Below are positions 8,208-15,806 of a DNA stretch of 56,734 nucleotides, piece after piece. The stretch is from NCBI GenBank assembly GCA_903927965.1, contig CAIYPA010000360.1, positions 1 to 56,734 on the forward strand, written 5' to 3'. The notes under the pieces were generated by a model. It did not search any database. It saw nothing but the letters and a program-made list of their open reading frames with translations, and was not told the origin of the DNA. Each line of letters starts with the position of its first letter. Position 1 is the first letter of the stretch. The translations under genes were made by a program, and so were the position numbers. Source of the stretch: an uncultured Bacteroidia bacterium. GTDB lineage: Bacteria; Bacteroidota; Bacteroidia; Bacteroidales; Prolixibacteraceae.

Positions 8208-8539
8208 ATTCGGATAAGAACGACAATTTTATTCAGGAACTGATGGCAAAATCGGAAAGGAAGATGCCGTTTGACGATTTTGAGGATAGGTTGATGCAAC
8301 AAATTCATAAAGAGGCAAAGACTTCCCGATCCTTTATAAAGGATGTCAAACTTTCGTGGTTCTTCTTTACGATTGGGACAGTATTCGGGTTGGTTTTGAA
8401 TATTATCGTTGCCGAAATGAACAAAACCATCTTCGGAATACCCTCACAAAGGTTGGTACTGATCGTCCAAGTATTGTTTGTAATGATTTTGTTGTTTCAA
8501 ATTGACAGGTTGGTTGGGTTAACTAAAAAACTGAGATAG
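8204..8539 (+). CDS. Small membrane protein, candidate anti-sigma factor
   Basis: 111 residues with a polar N-terminus (KMPFDDFEDRLMQQIHKEAK) and two hydrophobic helices (residues ~50-68 and ~85-102). No zinc-binding HxxxCxxC motif is present. Translational coupling (4-bp overlap) to the ECF sigma gene and the cytoplasm-facing N-terminus are what suggest an anti-sigma role; the sequence itself does not prove it. Confidence 0.65.
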   Translation: MNSDKNDNFIQELMAKSERKMPFDDFEDRLMQQIHKEAKTSRSFIKDVKLSWFFFTIGTVFGLVLNIIVAEMNKTIFGIPSQRLVLIVQVLFVMILLFQIDRLVGLTKKLR

Positions 8540-8544
8540 CAATT

Positions 8545-8582
8545 ATGCCACTAAGACACCAAGTCACGAAGATTCACAAAGA
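8545..8582. repeat. Interspersed CCACTAAGACACCAAG-type repeat
   Basis: Copy of a short CACTAAGACACCAAGTCACG / CACAAAG repeat. An opposite-strand relative (CTATGTACCTTTGTG, CTATGTGCCTTTGTG) lies near 4115-4152. Confidence 0.6.
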
Positions 8583-8638
8583 AGTAATTATAGAATAGTG
8601 AAATATTTCCAGTTAGTAAGTATTTGGTTTATTGCATA

Positions 8639-9100
8639 TTAATACTTCAACTTAAACTCGATCTCCATCAGCATGTTCCTTTTGGCCAAAACCTGCACTT
8701 CATTCTCAACAGATTTTACACGGATGTCATCCTTTAGGATAAAATTAAAAAACTTATCGAATTTTTTCATTTTGGCATAGGAGATTTCGCTTGTGTCCTT
8801 ATTTACAGCTGTATAACCTTTTTTCAAAATCAGAAAATCGATCTTTTTCAAAGCTTCCGGCAAGTCAACAATCCCGTTTACCTTTAAAATGCCATTTCTG
8901 TTGATCGAGGTTTGAAGGATCGGAAGGAGCAACGGATAAACAACCAGAAGTATCCACGATCTTTGAACAAAGGTGATAAAAGGCCTTCCCGCTATTATTG
9001 AAATTACAAGGACAAAAAAATTCAGTACGATAAGATAAAATACCGCAAATAAGATGGTTTCTTTAATCGATATTTTGAACAAGGTCCTCTCAAATTTCAT
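8639..9100 (-). CDS. Hypothetical membrane protein
   Basis: 153 residues from the ATG at 9100. Two hydrophobic helices near the N-terminus (residues ~15-38 and 45-65), then a soluble tail with two beta-rich halves around FLILKKGYTAVNKD and FFNFILKDDIRVK. I do not recognise the family. It is convergent with the sigma operon and stands alone. Confidence 0.6.
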   Translation of the reverse strand: MKFERTLFKISIKETILFAVFYLIVLNFFVLVISIIAGRPFITFVQRSWILLVVYPLLLPILQTSINRNGILKVNGIVDLPEALKKIDFLILKKGYTAVNKDTSEISYAKMKKFDKFFNFILKDDIRVKSVENEVQVLAKRNMLMEIEFKLKY

Positions 9101-9230
9101 AATATTTTATTTTCATTCGTTTAACCTTAATAGCAGGGTCAATTGGCTATCACCCTCACAACCTTATTTACCTTATTTTCAAATTTTTGATTCTAATTTA
9201 TCTTACATAAATAATTTAGAACTTTGTCTT

Positions 9231-9295
9231 AGTGTCCGGGTGACTAGGGAGCTGAGGCGCAACAACTAGACTAAGATCTAAGTCACCGGGACACT
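9231..9295. repeat. MITE-like 65-bp inverted repeat
   Basis: Arms AGTGTCCGGGTGACT (9231-9245) and AGTCACCGGGACACT (9281-9295) are inverted with one mismatch around a ~35-bp loop. It starts 4 bp after the gamma-subunit stop, so it could also end transcription of the oxidoreductase operon. The size and arm sequence look like a transposon-end remnant. Confidence 0.6.
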
Positions 9296-9298
9296 GCA

Positions 9299-9850
9299 CT
9301 AAACCGAGTGGACGATCTCCAGGTTTTCCTGGCCTTTTTGGATCGCTGCGAGGTTGAGCGGGATCAGCCTGTGGTGACGTTCGGGCAACGATTTTTCAAG
9401 CCCTTTTTTGACATTCTCCAGTTTGATCACCGGTTTAGCCTTTAAAAATGCCCCTAGAACGATCATATTGAATGTCAAAGGATTGCCCATTTCGACCGCC
9501 AGACGGGAACCTTCAACACGCAGGATGTTGATGTCCTTCCGGGAAGGGTGTTTGATGATCCCGTTCGGGTCATAAATCAGTGTGCCACCAGGTTTTACTC
9601 GTGCCTCGAATTTGGTCATCGACTGCTGGTTGAGGATGATGGCCGTATCAAATTCGTTGAGTATCGGGGAGCTGATCCGCTCGTCGCTGATGATGACCGT
9701 TACATTGGCAGTCCCACCCCTCATTTCTGGGCCATAGGAAGGAAACCAGGCCACTTCCTGGTCCTGCATCACACCCGAATACGCAAGAATTTTTCCCATC
9801 GAAAGAACCCCTTGGCCGCCAAATCCGGCGATTATGATTTCTTCAGTCAT
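9299..9850 (-). CDS. 2-oxoacid:ferredoxin oxidoreductase, gamma subunit
   Basis: 183 residues. The start IIIAGFGGQGVLSMGKILAYSG is the signature of the POR/KOR gamma domain (PF01558), followed by WFPSYGPEMRGGTANV. With the neighbouring delta, alpha and beta subunits it forms an enzyme that oxidatively decarboxylates a 2-oxoacid to the acyl-CoA, or runs in reverse, using ferredoxin. The small, four-subunit, separate-gene layout resembles VOR/KOR enzymes rather than the long fused pyruvate enzymes. Last gene of the operon. Confidence 0.92.
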   Translation of the reverse strand: MTEEIIIAGFGGQGVLSMGKILAYSGVMQDQEVAWFPSYGPEMRGGTANVTVIISDERISSPILNEFDTAIILNQQSMTKFEARVKPGGTLIYDPNGIIKHPSRKDINILRVEGSRLAVEMGNPLTFNMIVLGAFLKAKPVIKLENVKKGLEKSLPERHHRLIPLNLAAIQKGQENLEIVHSV

Positions 9851-9872
9851 AGTTTTTGTTTTTCAGATAGAA

Positions 9873-10685
9873 TTAACCTTTGATACTGTAATCATTTGCA
9901 TCGGCACGTGTACCGTCTTTGAGATCGCCAAGCGGATATTGCGGGAACATGTTCTCCTCCATCCATTTGTTTGAATCAACAGGACTTAGCTTCCATCCTG
10001 AACTACAGGTGGACACAACTTCCACAAAGGCAGTCCCTTTTTTCATGGCCTGGATTTCAAACGCCTTGCGGATCGCTTTTTTTGTCTTTCGAACAGCTGC
10101 GGCATTTTGAACGCTTTGGCGTGTAACATAAGCCGCACCCGGCAATTGTGCAAGCAATTCTGTGATTCTCAAAGGATAACCATTCAGGTCAACATTCCTG
10201 CCATAGGGGGTCGTGGAGGTGACTTGTCCAACCAAGGTTGTTGGTGCCATCTGGCCGCCCGTCATTCCATAAATCGCATTGTTGATAAAGATCATCACAA
10301 TATTTTCGCCACGGTTCACAGCATGAAAAGTCTCTGCCGTTCCAATGGCAGCAAGATCGCCATCACCCTGATAGCTAAATACATACTTTTCTGGCATCAC
10401 CCTTTTGATACCCGTGGCCACTGCGGGTGCGCGTCCGTGGGCAGCTTCATGCCAGTCAATATCGATGTATTTATAGGCAAAAACAGCACATCCGACAGGT
10501 GAAACACCGATCGTCTGGTCCTGAATCCCCATCTCTTCAATCACTTCGCCAATCAAACGGTGAACAACACCATGACTGCAACCCGGACAGTAATGCATCA
10601 CGTCGTCGTTCATGAGCGGCGATTTCGCATACACAATGTTCTCCGGTTTAATAATATCTCTGATTTTTTGAGCTAATTCAGGCAT
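9873..10685 (-). CDS. 2-oxoacid:ferredoxin oxidoreductase, beta (TPP-binding) subunit
   Basis: 270 residues. CPGCSHGVVHRLI (residues ~33-45) and the thiamine-diphosphate motif GDGDLAAIG...NNAIYGMTGGQ identify the beta subunit. It lies 2 bp after the alpha-subunit stop and 22 bp before gamma. Substrate is not clear: annotated relatives are called VorA or KorB; branched-chain, aryl or 2-oxoglutarate substrates are all possible. Confidence 0.93.
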   Translation of the reverse strand: MPELAQKIRDIIKPENIVYAKSPLMNDDVMHYCPGCSHGVVHRLIGEVIEEMGIQDQTIGVSPVGCAVFAYKYIDIDWHEAAHGRAPAVATGIKRVMPEKYVFSYQGDGDLAAIGTAETFHAVNRGENIVMIFINNAIYGMTGGQMAPTTLVGQVTSTTPYGRNVDLNGYPLRITELLAQLPGAAYVTRQSVQNAAAVRKTKKAIRKAFEIQAMKKGTAFVEVVSTCSSGWKLSPVDSNKWMEENMFPQYPLGDLKDGTRADANDYSIKG

Positions 10686-10687
10686 AA

Positions 10688-11773
10688 TTATCCTCCTATC
10701 AATTTTTGTTCAAGTGCAGCTTCGACTTCGTTTGGATTGGGAACGATCCCACCCATACGGCCAAAATATTCAACCTTTGTTTTGCCATTGACTGCCAGAC
10801 GGATGTCGTTGACCATTTGTCCGGCATTGAATTCAACACAAAGGAACCCTTTTACTTTTGTGGCGTATTCAGCAATAATTTTTTCAGGGAAAGGGAGCAA
10901 TGTAATCGGTCGGATCAAGCCAACTTTCACCCCTTTTGATCGGGCAATCTGGACTGTTTTCTGACAAATCCTGGCAGCAGACCCAAATGCTACGATGATG
11001 TATTCGGCATCCTCACATTCGATTGTCTCATAACGGACATCTTCCTTACTCATTTGTGCATACTTTGCCTGAAGCCTAAGGTTATTGGCCTCCATAATGG
11101 AGGAATCCATCTCCAAAGATGTGATTATATGCTTTTTACGATTGGCGGTTTTTCCTGTGGCTGCCCAACTGCCCGAAATTTCGGCAATCTGCTCGTTGGT
11201 CCACCTCGGACGCTGGTCGATCAGTTCAACTTTCTCCATCATCTGACCCACAACTCCATCGGCGAGGATCATCACAGGATTGCGGTATTTAAAGGCAAGT
11301 TCAAACCCTAATACTACAAAGTCGTGCATCTCCTGTACAGAAGCGGGAGCCAACACAAGCAGTGAATAATCTCCATGACCGCCTCCCTTGGTTGCCTGAT
11401 TGTAATCGGCTTGTGATGGCTGAATCGTTCCCAATCCCGGACCGCCACGCTGAACATTGACGATCACGCAAGGCAGTTCGGCCCCAGCCATATAAGAAAT
11501 CCCTTCGGCCATCAGACTGATCCCCGGACTTGAAGATGAGGTCATCACCCTTTTGCCCGAGCCTGCAGCCCCATAAACCATATGAATCGAGGCTATTTCA
11601 CTTTCGGCCTGCAAAACAACCATTCCGGAACCTTCCCACGGTCGCAGTGCCATTAAGGTCTCCATCACCTCACTCTGAGGCGTGATCGGGTAACCGAAAT
11701 AGGCATCGCAACCACAGCGGATGGCCGCTTCGGCGATGACCTCATTTCCTTTCATTAATCTTAATTCACCCAT
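10688..11773 (-). CDS. 2-oxoacid:ferredoxin oxidoreductase, alpha subunit
   Basis: 361 residues. GNEVIAEAAIRCGCDAYFGYPITPQSE and GPGLGTIQPSQADYNQATKGGGHGD are alpha-subunit (POR_N) motifs; the C-terminal third (YIIVAFGSAARICQ...KVGLIRPITLLPFP) is the transketolase C-terminal-like domain. The pattern matches proteins called 3-methyl-2-oxobutanoate dehydrogenase subunit VorB in Bacteroidota. Encoded between ferredoxin and beta subunits. Confidence 0.93.
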   Translation of the reverse strand: MGELRLMKGNEVIAEAAIRCGCDAYFGYPITPQSEVMETLMALRPWEGSGMVVLQAESEIASIHMVYGAAGSGKRVMTSSSSPGISLMAEGISYMAGAELPCVIVNVQRGGPGLGTIQPSQADYNQATKGGGHGDYSLLVLAPASVQEMHDFVVLGFELAFKYRNPVMILADGVVGQMMEKVELIDQRPRWTNEQIAEISGSWAATGKTANRKKHIITSLEMDSSIMEANNLRLQAKYAQMSKEDVRYETIECEDAEYIIVAFGSAARICQKTVQIARSKGVKVGLIRPITLLPFPEKIIAEYATKVKGFLCVEFNAGQMVNDIRLAVNGKTKVEYFGRMGGIVPNPNEVEAALEQKLIGG

Positions 11774-11798
11774 ATTCAGGATTTTATAGTATTAATCA

Positions 11799-12026
11799 TT
11801 ATTCAACCTTTACCCGGTAAACAGTAATACAACTATCGGGGCAAACTGCGGAACAATTTGTACAACCATTACAGTTCTCGGGATTTTCCATATAGGAATA
11901 GTGATACCCTTTGCTGTTCACATCGCGGTTTAGTGCCAAAGTACGTGATGGACAAGCAACTACACAAAGGTTGCAACCCTTGCATACTTCGTTGTCCACA
12001 ACTACTGCTCCCCTCACTTTTGCCAT
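11799..12026 (-). CDS. 2x[4Fe-4S] ferredoxin, delta subunit of 2-oxoacid oxidoreductase
   Basis: 75 residues with two clusters of Cys: CKGCNLCVVACP and CNGCTNCSAVCP. It should pass electrons from the TPP site of the beta subunit to an external carrier; a flavodoxin gene is two genes upstream. First gene of the four-subunit unit. Confidence 0.93.
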   Translation of the reverse strand: MAKVRGAVVVDNEVCKGCNLCVVACPSRTLALNRDVNSKGYHYSYMENPENCNGCTNCSAVCPDSCITVYRVKVE

Positions 12027-12082
12027 ATTGATTTCGAATTTATTTGGTTTCTATTCTTGTTTGATTGCTTAAAAAGTGGCTG

Positions 12083-12090
12083 CAAAAGTA
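12083..12090 (-). promoter_or_regulatory. Candidate minus-7 element for the oxidoreductase operon
   Basis: TACTTTTG on the minus strand fits TAnnTTTG and sits in the 80-bp gap after the aminotransferase, 57 bp before the ferredoxin start. No clear TTTG minus-33 box was found, so the call is tentative. Confidence 0.4.
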
Positions 12091-12106
12091 GTACGATCAG
12101 TTTGGT

Positions 12107-13417
12107 TTAAACATGATAATCAGAATTAAACTGTTTCAGCCTAATTTCCAGATTATCAAACTGATCGCGTTTTACATGCGAAACACAAGCCCTTAAACCT
12201 TCCTTTGTACTTCCAGTATTGCCCAGCGAGATGGCACTGATCCCATAATAAAGCAGCTTGTGCAACAACTCGCCGCCTGTCATTCCCGGATAAGCAATCG
12301 TAAAGTAGAACCCATCGCCCACCGGAAGACCAAGATCGGTATCATAAACGATCGTGAAGCCATTGTCGGTAAAGAGCTTCTTCATGATTTTTGCTTTTTC
12401 ACCGTACTCCTTCACCTCTTCCACAAAATTGAAGGAACCATCGTTCGCAGCTTTGAACATCGCGGCAAGTGCAAACTGTGCCGAATGTGACGTACCTGAA
12501 GTCATCGAATACAAAGCCCTGTGAACGATTGCATTGCCAAAACCATGAACTTTAAGCCGCTCATCAAGGTTGGGGAAATGGCGATGATACAACGTATCTG
12601 AAATCACAAGCATCCCAATCCGCTGACCAGCATAAGAAAAGACCTTTGAGCTTGAAATCATCAATACGTAATTCCCTGTATATCTGGCTACTGTGGCTTG
12701 ATATGGTGGGACTCCCGGAATCGAAAAGTCGCTCCTGAAATCCATCCCAAAATAGGCAAGATCCTCAATCACAACCACATCGTACTGATTTGCAAGCTCT
12801 CCGATAATCTGCAATTCCGTATCATTCAAACAGATCCACGATGGGTTATTGGGATTTGAATATACAATACAATTGATGTCCCCTTTTGCAAGATAGGACT
12901 CCAGTTTTGCCCGAAGTTTTTCCCCGCGAAAATCAAAAACATCAAAGGTTTCGTATTTCTGGTTCATGACAAGCATCTGCTGTTTCTGTACCGGAAATCC
13001 CGGATCAATAAACAAGGCTTTGTCGCACTCCTTGCGGCAACTTCCACAAACAAGAAAAGAGGCATAGCTCCCCTCCATCGATCCAACCGTTGGGATACAA
13101 CCCTCAGGTAAAACATCTATGTCCATAAAAAGTTTTACGAAACGGGCAGTCTCATTTTTAAGGGATTGGATCCCATCTATGCGTGGGTAGGCAGCGGCCA
13201 CATTGTTGCGCAATGCAGCAATTTCCGCTTCGACACCTATTTTTGCTGGTGGAAGGCCCGGGACACCCATCTCCATACGTATATACCGCTCGCCGGTAGC
13301 CGCTTCGATGCTGCTTACAAGCTGAACGATCTCCCTGATCGAAGCATTCCCAATATCAGGCACTTCGAGCGCATTGATTTCACGTTCGACAATTTCCCTG
13401 TCGATCGGGGTATTCAT
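12107..13417 (-). CDS. PLP-dependent class I/II aminotransferase
   Basis: 436 residues from the ATG at 13417; an upstream in-frame TTG at 13435 would overlap the flavodoxin stop and is less likely. SNPNNPSW binds substrate, VVIEDLAYFG holds the PLP-ring Asp/Tyr, and SSSKVFSYAGQRIG carries the Schiff-base Lys (about residue 258). Position between a prephenate dehydratase/flavodoxin pair and a 2-oxoacid oxidoreductase points to an aromatic or branched-chain amino acid/2-oxoacid exchange, by inference. Confidence 0.88.
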   Translation of the reverse strand: MNTPIDREIVEREINALEVPDIGNASIREIVQLVSSIEAATGERYIRMEMGVPGLPPAKIGVEAEIAALRNNVAAAYPRIDGIQSLKNETARFVKLFMDIDVLPEGCIPTVGSMEGSYASFLVCGSCRKECDKALFIDPGFPVQKQQMLVMNQKYETFDVFDFRGEKLRAKLESYLAKGDINCIVYSNPNNPSWICLNDTELQIIGELANQYDVVVIEDLAYFGMDFRSDFSIPGVPPYQATVARYTGNYVLMISSSKVFSYAGQRIGMLVISDTLYHRHFPNLDERLKVHGFGNAIVHRALYSMTSGTSHSAQFALAAMFKAANDGSFNFVEEVKEYGEKAKIMKKLFTDNGFTIVYDTDLGLPVGDGFYFTIAYPGMTGGELLHKLLYYGISAISLGNTGSTKEGLRACVSHVKRDQFDNLEIRLKQFNSDYHV

Positions 13418-13431
13418 ATTCAAGATCTGAT

Positions 13432-13950
13432 TCAAAGCTCTTTGCTTAATTGGGCAACCCAGCCATCCAAACGTGAATCGGTCAACTCATCTTCAAAATC
13501 CTCATCGATAGGCAATCCAAGGAAAAGTCCCCCTTCTAGCGCCTCAGAATCCTGAAATGTGTAACCTTCCGGGTTCACTTTGCCCACAAGCGTGGCACCG
13601 TTTTTGATCACGGTCTTGGCAAGAATCCCCATCGAATTCACAAAATGATAAGCATAAGTGATGTGGTCGCCAAGTCCAAAAATGGCCACTTTTTTGCCTG
13701 TAAAATCAAAAGAAGAGACAGTTGGCATAAATTTGGCCCAATCGACGTTCCCAAACTTTTGGTCCCAGGTATCGCGGCCAATGGTCGAAATCCCAAAGAT
13801 GATCGAATCAAAACGGGCAAGGTCTTCCACCGATGCATCGTTCACGTGGATCAGTTCAGGACTTTGGCTTTCCATTTTTGATGCCAGCGACTTGGCCACC
13901 CGGTGGACTGCGCCGTTCTCGGGTCCGAAAAAAATAGCTAATTTACTCAT
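13432..13950 (-). CDS. Flavodoxin (long-chain type)
   Basis: 172 residues. LAIFFGPENGAVHRVAKSLA is a variant of the FMN phosphate loop (usual T-x-T/S-G-x-T replaced by GPENGAV); IIFGISTIGRDTWDQKFGN and KVAIFGLGDHITYAYHFVNSMG are the typical second and third FMN loops. Length fits the long-chain class. Probably donates or accepts electrons with the ferredoxin oxidoreductase downstream. The altered phosphate loop is worth noting. It starts 10 bp after the pheA stop. Confidence 0.85.
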   Translation of the reverse strand: MSKLAIFFGPENGAVHRVAKSLASKMESQSPELIHVNDASVEDLARFDSIIFGISTIGRDTWDQKFGNVDWAKFMPTVSSFDFTGKKVAIFGLGDHITYAYHFVNSMGILAKTVIKNGATLVGKVNPEGYTFQDSEALEGGLFLGLPIDEDFEDELTDSRLDGWVAQLSKEL

Positions 13951-13960
13951 ATATAATTAT

Positions 13961-14797
13961 TTATTGGTTATGTATAGCAACTTCCCCCCTAACATATTCG
14001 CCAAGGATGGCCAGACTGGAGACATCTTTTAAGACCTGATGAATCGCCTTTTCGTAATTTTCGATCGAATTCCATTCAATGTCAACATGAAAGGAGTATT
14101 CATTGGGTTTCCCGATAATGGGCAACGACTGGATTTTTGTGAGGTTGATTTCGTGAAGGGCAAATGTATTCAACACCCTTGCAAGTGCTCCATGGAAATG
14201 GCCCACTTCGAAACAGATAGAGGCTTTGTTTGCATTTTCGGATGTGTCGGAATGTTTGGAAAGGATCAGGAAACGTGTGTAATTTTTTTTATTCGATTCG
14301 ATTCCCCTTTCGAGAACATTTAACCCATACAGTTCAGCTGAGCGCAAATTGCTGATCGCTGCGGCATAGGTGATTTTTTCTTTGGAGATCAACCTGGCCA
14401 CCGCGGCATTGTCGCCAAGTTCCTTGGTCTCGACATTTGGGAAATATTTTTCGAGGTATTCGGCACACTGAAGAAAGGATACCGGGTGGGAATAGATCTC
14501 CTTAATGTCTTTTTTATGGACACCAGGAAGTGCCATCAGGTTCATCTGTATGTGGATATAGATTTCACCCGTAATGCGAAGGTGATAATCGCGGATTAAT
14601 GAATAGTTCTGCAGGATGCTTCCGGCAATCGAGTTTTCGATGGCCATCACTGCGTAATCCACTTTGTCTGCATCAATGAGTTCGCAAACACTCCGAAAAG
14701 ACTTGCACTCGACAATCTCCACCTCGTCGGAGAAATAGTTGCGTGCCGCATCTTCGTGAAACGACCCTTTTATCCCTTGTATCGATACTTTTTTCAC
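13961..14797 (-). CDS. pheA: Prephenate dehydratase
   Basis: 278 residues with a GTG start. The N-terminal ~185 residues are the PDT domain (IQGIKGSFHEDAARNYF; VMAIENSIAGSI; NYTRFLIL with the catalytic Thr-Arg-Phe). Residues ~195-275 are an ACT domain (GALARVLNTFALHEINLTKIQSLP). It turns prephenate into phenylpyruvate for phenylalanine synthesis in the cytoplasm. The usual ACT ESRP motif reads QSLP here, so classical Phe feedback binding may be changed; similar variants may be normal in the phylum. No chorismate mutase domain is present. Confidence 0.93.
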   Translation of the reverse strand: MKKVSIQGIKGSFHEDAARNYFSDEVEIVECKSFRSVCELIDADKVDYAVMAIENSIAGSILQNYSLIRDYHLRITGEIYIHIQMNLMALPGVHKKDIKEIYSHPVSFLQCAEYLEKYFPNVETKELGDNAAVARLISKEKITYAAAISNLRSAELYGLNVLERGIESNKKNYTRFLILSKHSDTSENANKASICFEVGHFHGALARVLNTFALHEINLTKIQSLPIIGKPNEYSFHVDIEWNSIENYEKAIHQVLKDVSSLAILGEYVRGEVAIHNQ

Positions 14798-14884
14798 TTT
14801 GAAACTTGTTTAAACCAAAAAAAATTAATTTGGCTGCAATGTAAAAAAAATCCCCGAAAAACAGGGTATAAGGGATTGTTTTAA

Positions 14885-14917
14885 CAAATATAGCGAAAAT
14901 TTGCAAACAGCCACAAA
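14885..14917 (-). promoter_or_regulatory. Candidate promoter for pheA-flavodoxin-aminotransferase
   Basis: On the minus strand TTTG (14917-14914), 21 bp, TATATTTG (14892-14885). Both boxes match the Bacteroidota consensus. Predicted leader about 80 nt. Confidence 0.6.
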
Positions 14918-14980
14918 AGATGAGGTTGATTGTAGCTGTGATGACAATATCAGTGAGTAGATTGGTTCAGGTTGCAGGGC

Positions 14981-15068
14981 GGACGCGGAAACGGACGGCC
15001 ATGGATATGGACGCGGAGACGGACGGCCAGGGATATGAACGCAGAGACGGACGGCCGTCCGTCTCTAC
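14981..15068. repeat. Three 28-bp tandem units ending in a GTAGAGAC-family palindrome (copy 3)
   Basis: Units at 14981-15008, 15009-15036 and 15037-15064 share the frame GGACGCGGAGACGGACGGCC with few changes. The last runs into the palindrome 15041-15068 (GCAGAGAC/GTCTCTAC arms, one mismatch). Only the last unit completes the inverted arm. Confidence 0.8.
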
Positions 15069-15144
15069 GGATTCTAAAATTTAATTTGAATCCAATGATT
15101 GTCCATTATAAATATAAATGGACAACCATTTGGATAATTGTTGT

Positions 15145-15594
15145 TTACGCAAGCAAGTTTTTAACTTTTTCAGAAATAAGTTTGCCATCGGCTTTCCCGG
15201 CCAGTTCTTTTGAGGCGAAGCCGATCACCTTTCCCATCTCTTTGATCGAAGTTGCCCCCGTCTTTTCAATGATTGCTTTGATGACTGCTGTCAACTCCTC
15301 ATCACCCATCTGCTGGGGAAGGTAGCTTTCAAGAACTTTGACCTGTGCCATTTCGGGTTCGTACAGGTCAAGTCGGTTTTGTTGTTTGTAGATTTCAGCC
15401 GAATCGCGCCCCTGCTTGGCCAATTTTGCCAAAGCTTTGATGGCCAGATCGTCGCTAAGATCTTCGTTACCGCTTTTGGCGGTCTTGGCTTCAAGCAACA
15501 CCTTTTTTGCATTGCGTAAGGCTTCGAGTTTTTCCTTGTCGCGTGCGAGCATTGCCAAACGAATGTCGTCGCTAATTTGATCGAAAATATTCAT
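15145..15594 (-). CDS. yqeY: GatB/YqeY domain protein
   Basis: 149 residues. It opens IFDQISDDIRLAMLARDKEKLEALRN and has LPQQMGDEELTAVIKAII...TSIKEMGKVIGF, the full YqeY family (PF09424) pattern. The domain occurs as the tail of GatB; free YqeY proteins may act in tRNA-dependent amidation or translation but are poorly defined. Its place after ftsZ is a conserved arrangement in Bacteroidota. Confidence 0.92.
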   Translation of the reverse strand: MNIFDQISDDIRLAMLARDKEKLEALRNAKKVLLEAKTAKSGNEDLSDDLAIKALAKLAKQGRDSAEIYKQQNRLDLYEPEMAQVKVLESYLPQQMGDEELTAVIKAIIEKTGATSIKEMGKVIGFASKELAGKADGKLISEKVKNLLA

Positions 15595-15630
15595 AATTTA
15601 CTGAATTATATGTTGTTAATAATTTTTAAT

Positions 15631-15650
15631 GCAACTGGCTACTGGCAACT
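15631..15650. repeat. Short GCAACTGGCTACTGGCAACT repeat copy
   Basis: Member of the TTGCCAG/CTGGCAA family between yqeY and ftsZ. A GTCTCCCTTTTCCGTTCTCCC tract of the GGAGAACGGAAAA family follows at about 15711-15731. Confidence 0.55.
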
Positions 15651-15779
15651 TCTACAATACTTTAACAACTTTGTTGTATTTCGATTGTGCCGGAACGAAA
15701 TTCGTTTTCCAGTCTCCCTTTTCCGTTCTCCCAGCAAATGCCCTAAGCTCCACGCCCATAGCCCCAAGCCCATGAATTT

Positions 15780-15799
15780 CCTCCAGCTTTAGCTGGAGG
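15780..15799 (-). terminator. Hairpin after ftsZ (CCTCCAGCT/AGCTGGAGG)
   Basis: A 9-bp perfect stem with a 2-nt loop, 7 bp after the stop of the distal ftsZ. It has no strong T run, so it may slow or stabilise the transcript end instead of being a strict intrinsic terminator. The motif is also a common dispersed hairpin. Confidence 0.45.
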
Positions 15800-15806
15800 A
15801 CAGCCA

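Larger units (their letters stand above)
14798..15144. other. Intergenic region with promoter and tandem repeats
   Basis: Apart from the pheA promoter and the 28-bp tandem repeat ending in a palindrome (14981-15068), I see nothing else. No RNA gene recognised. Confidence 0.6.
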
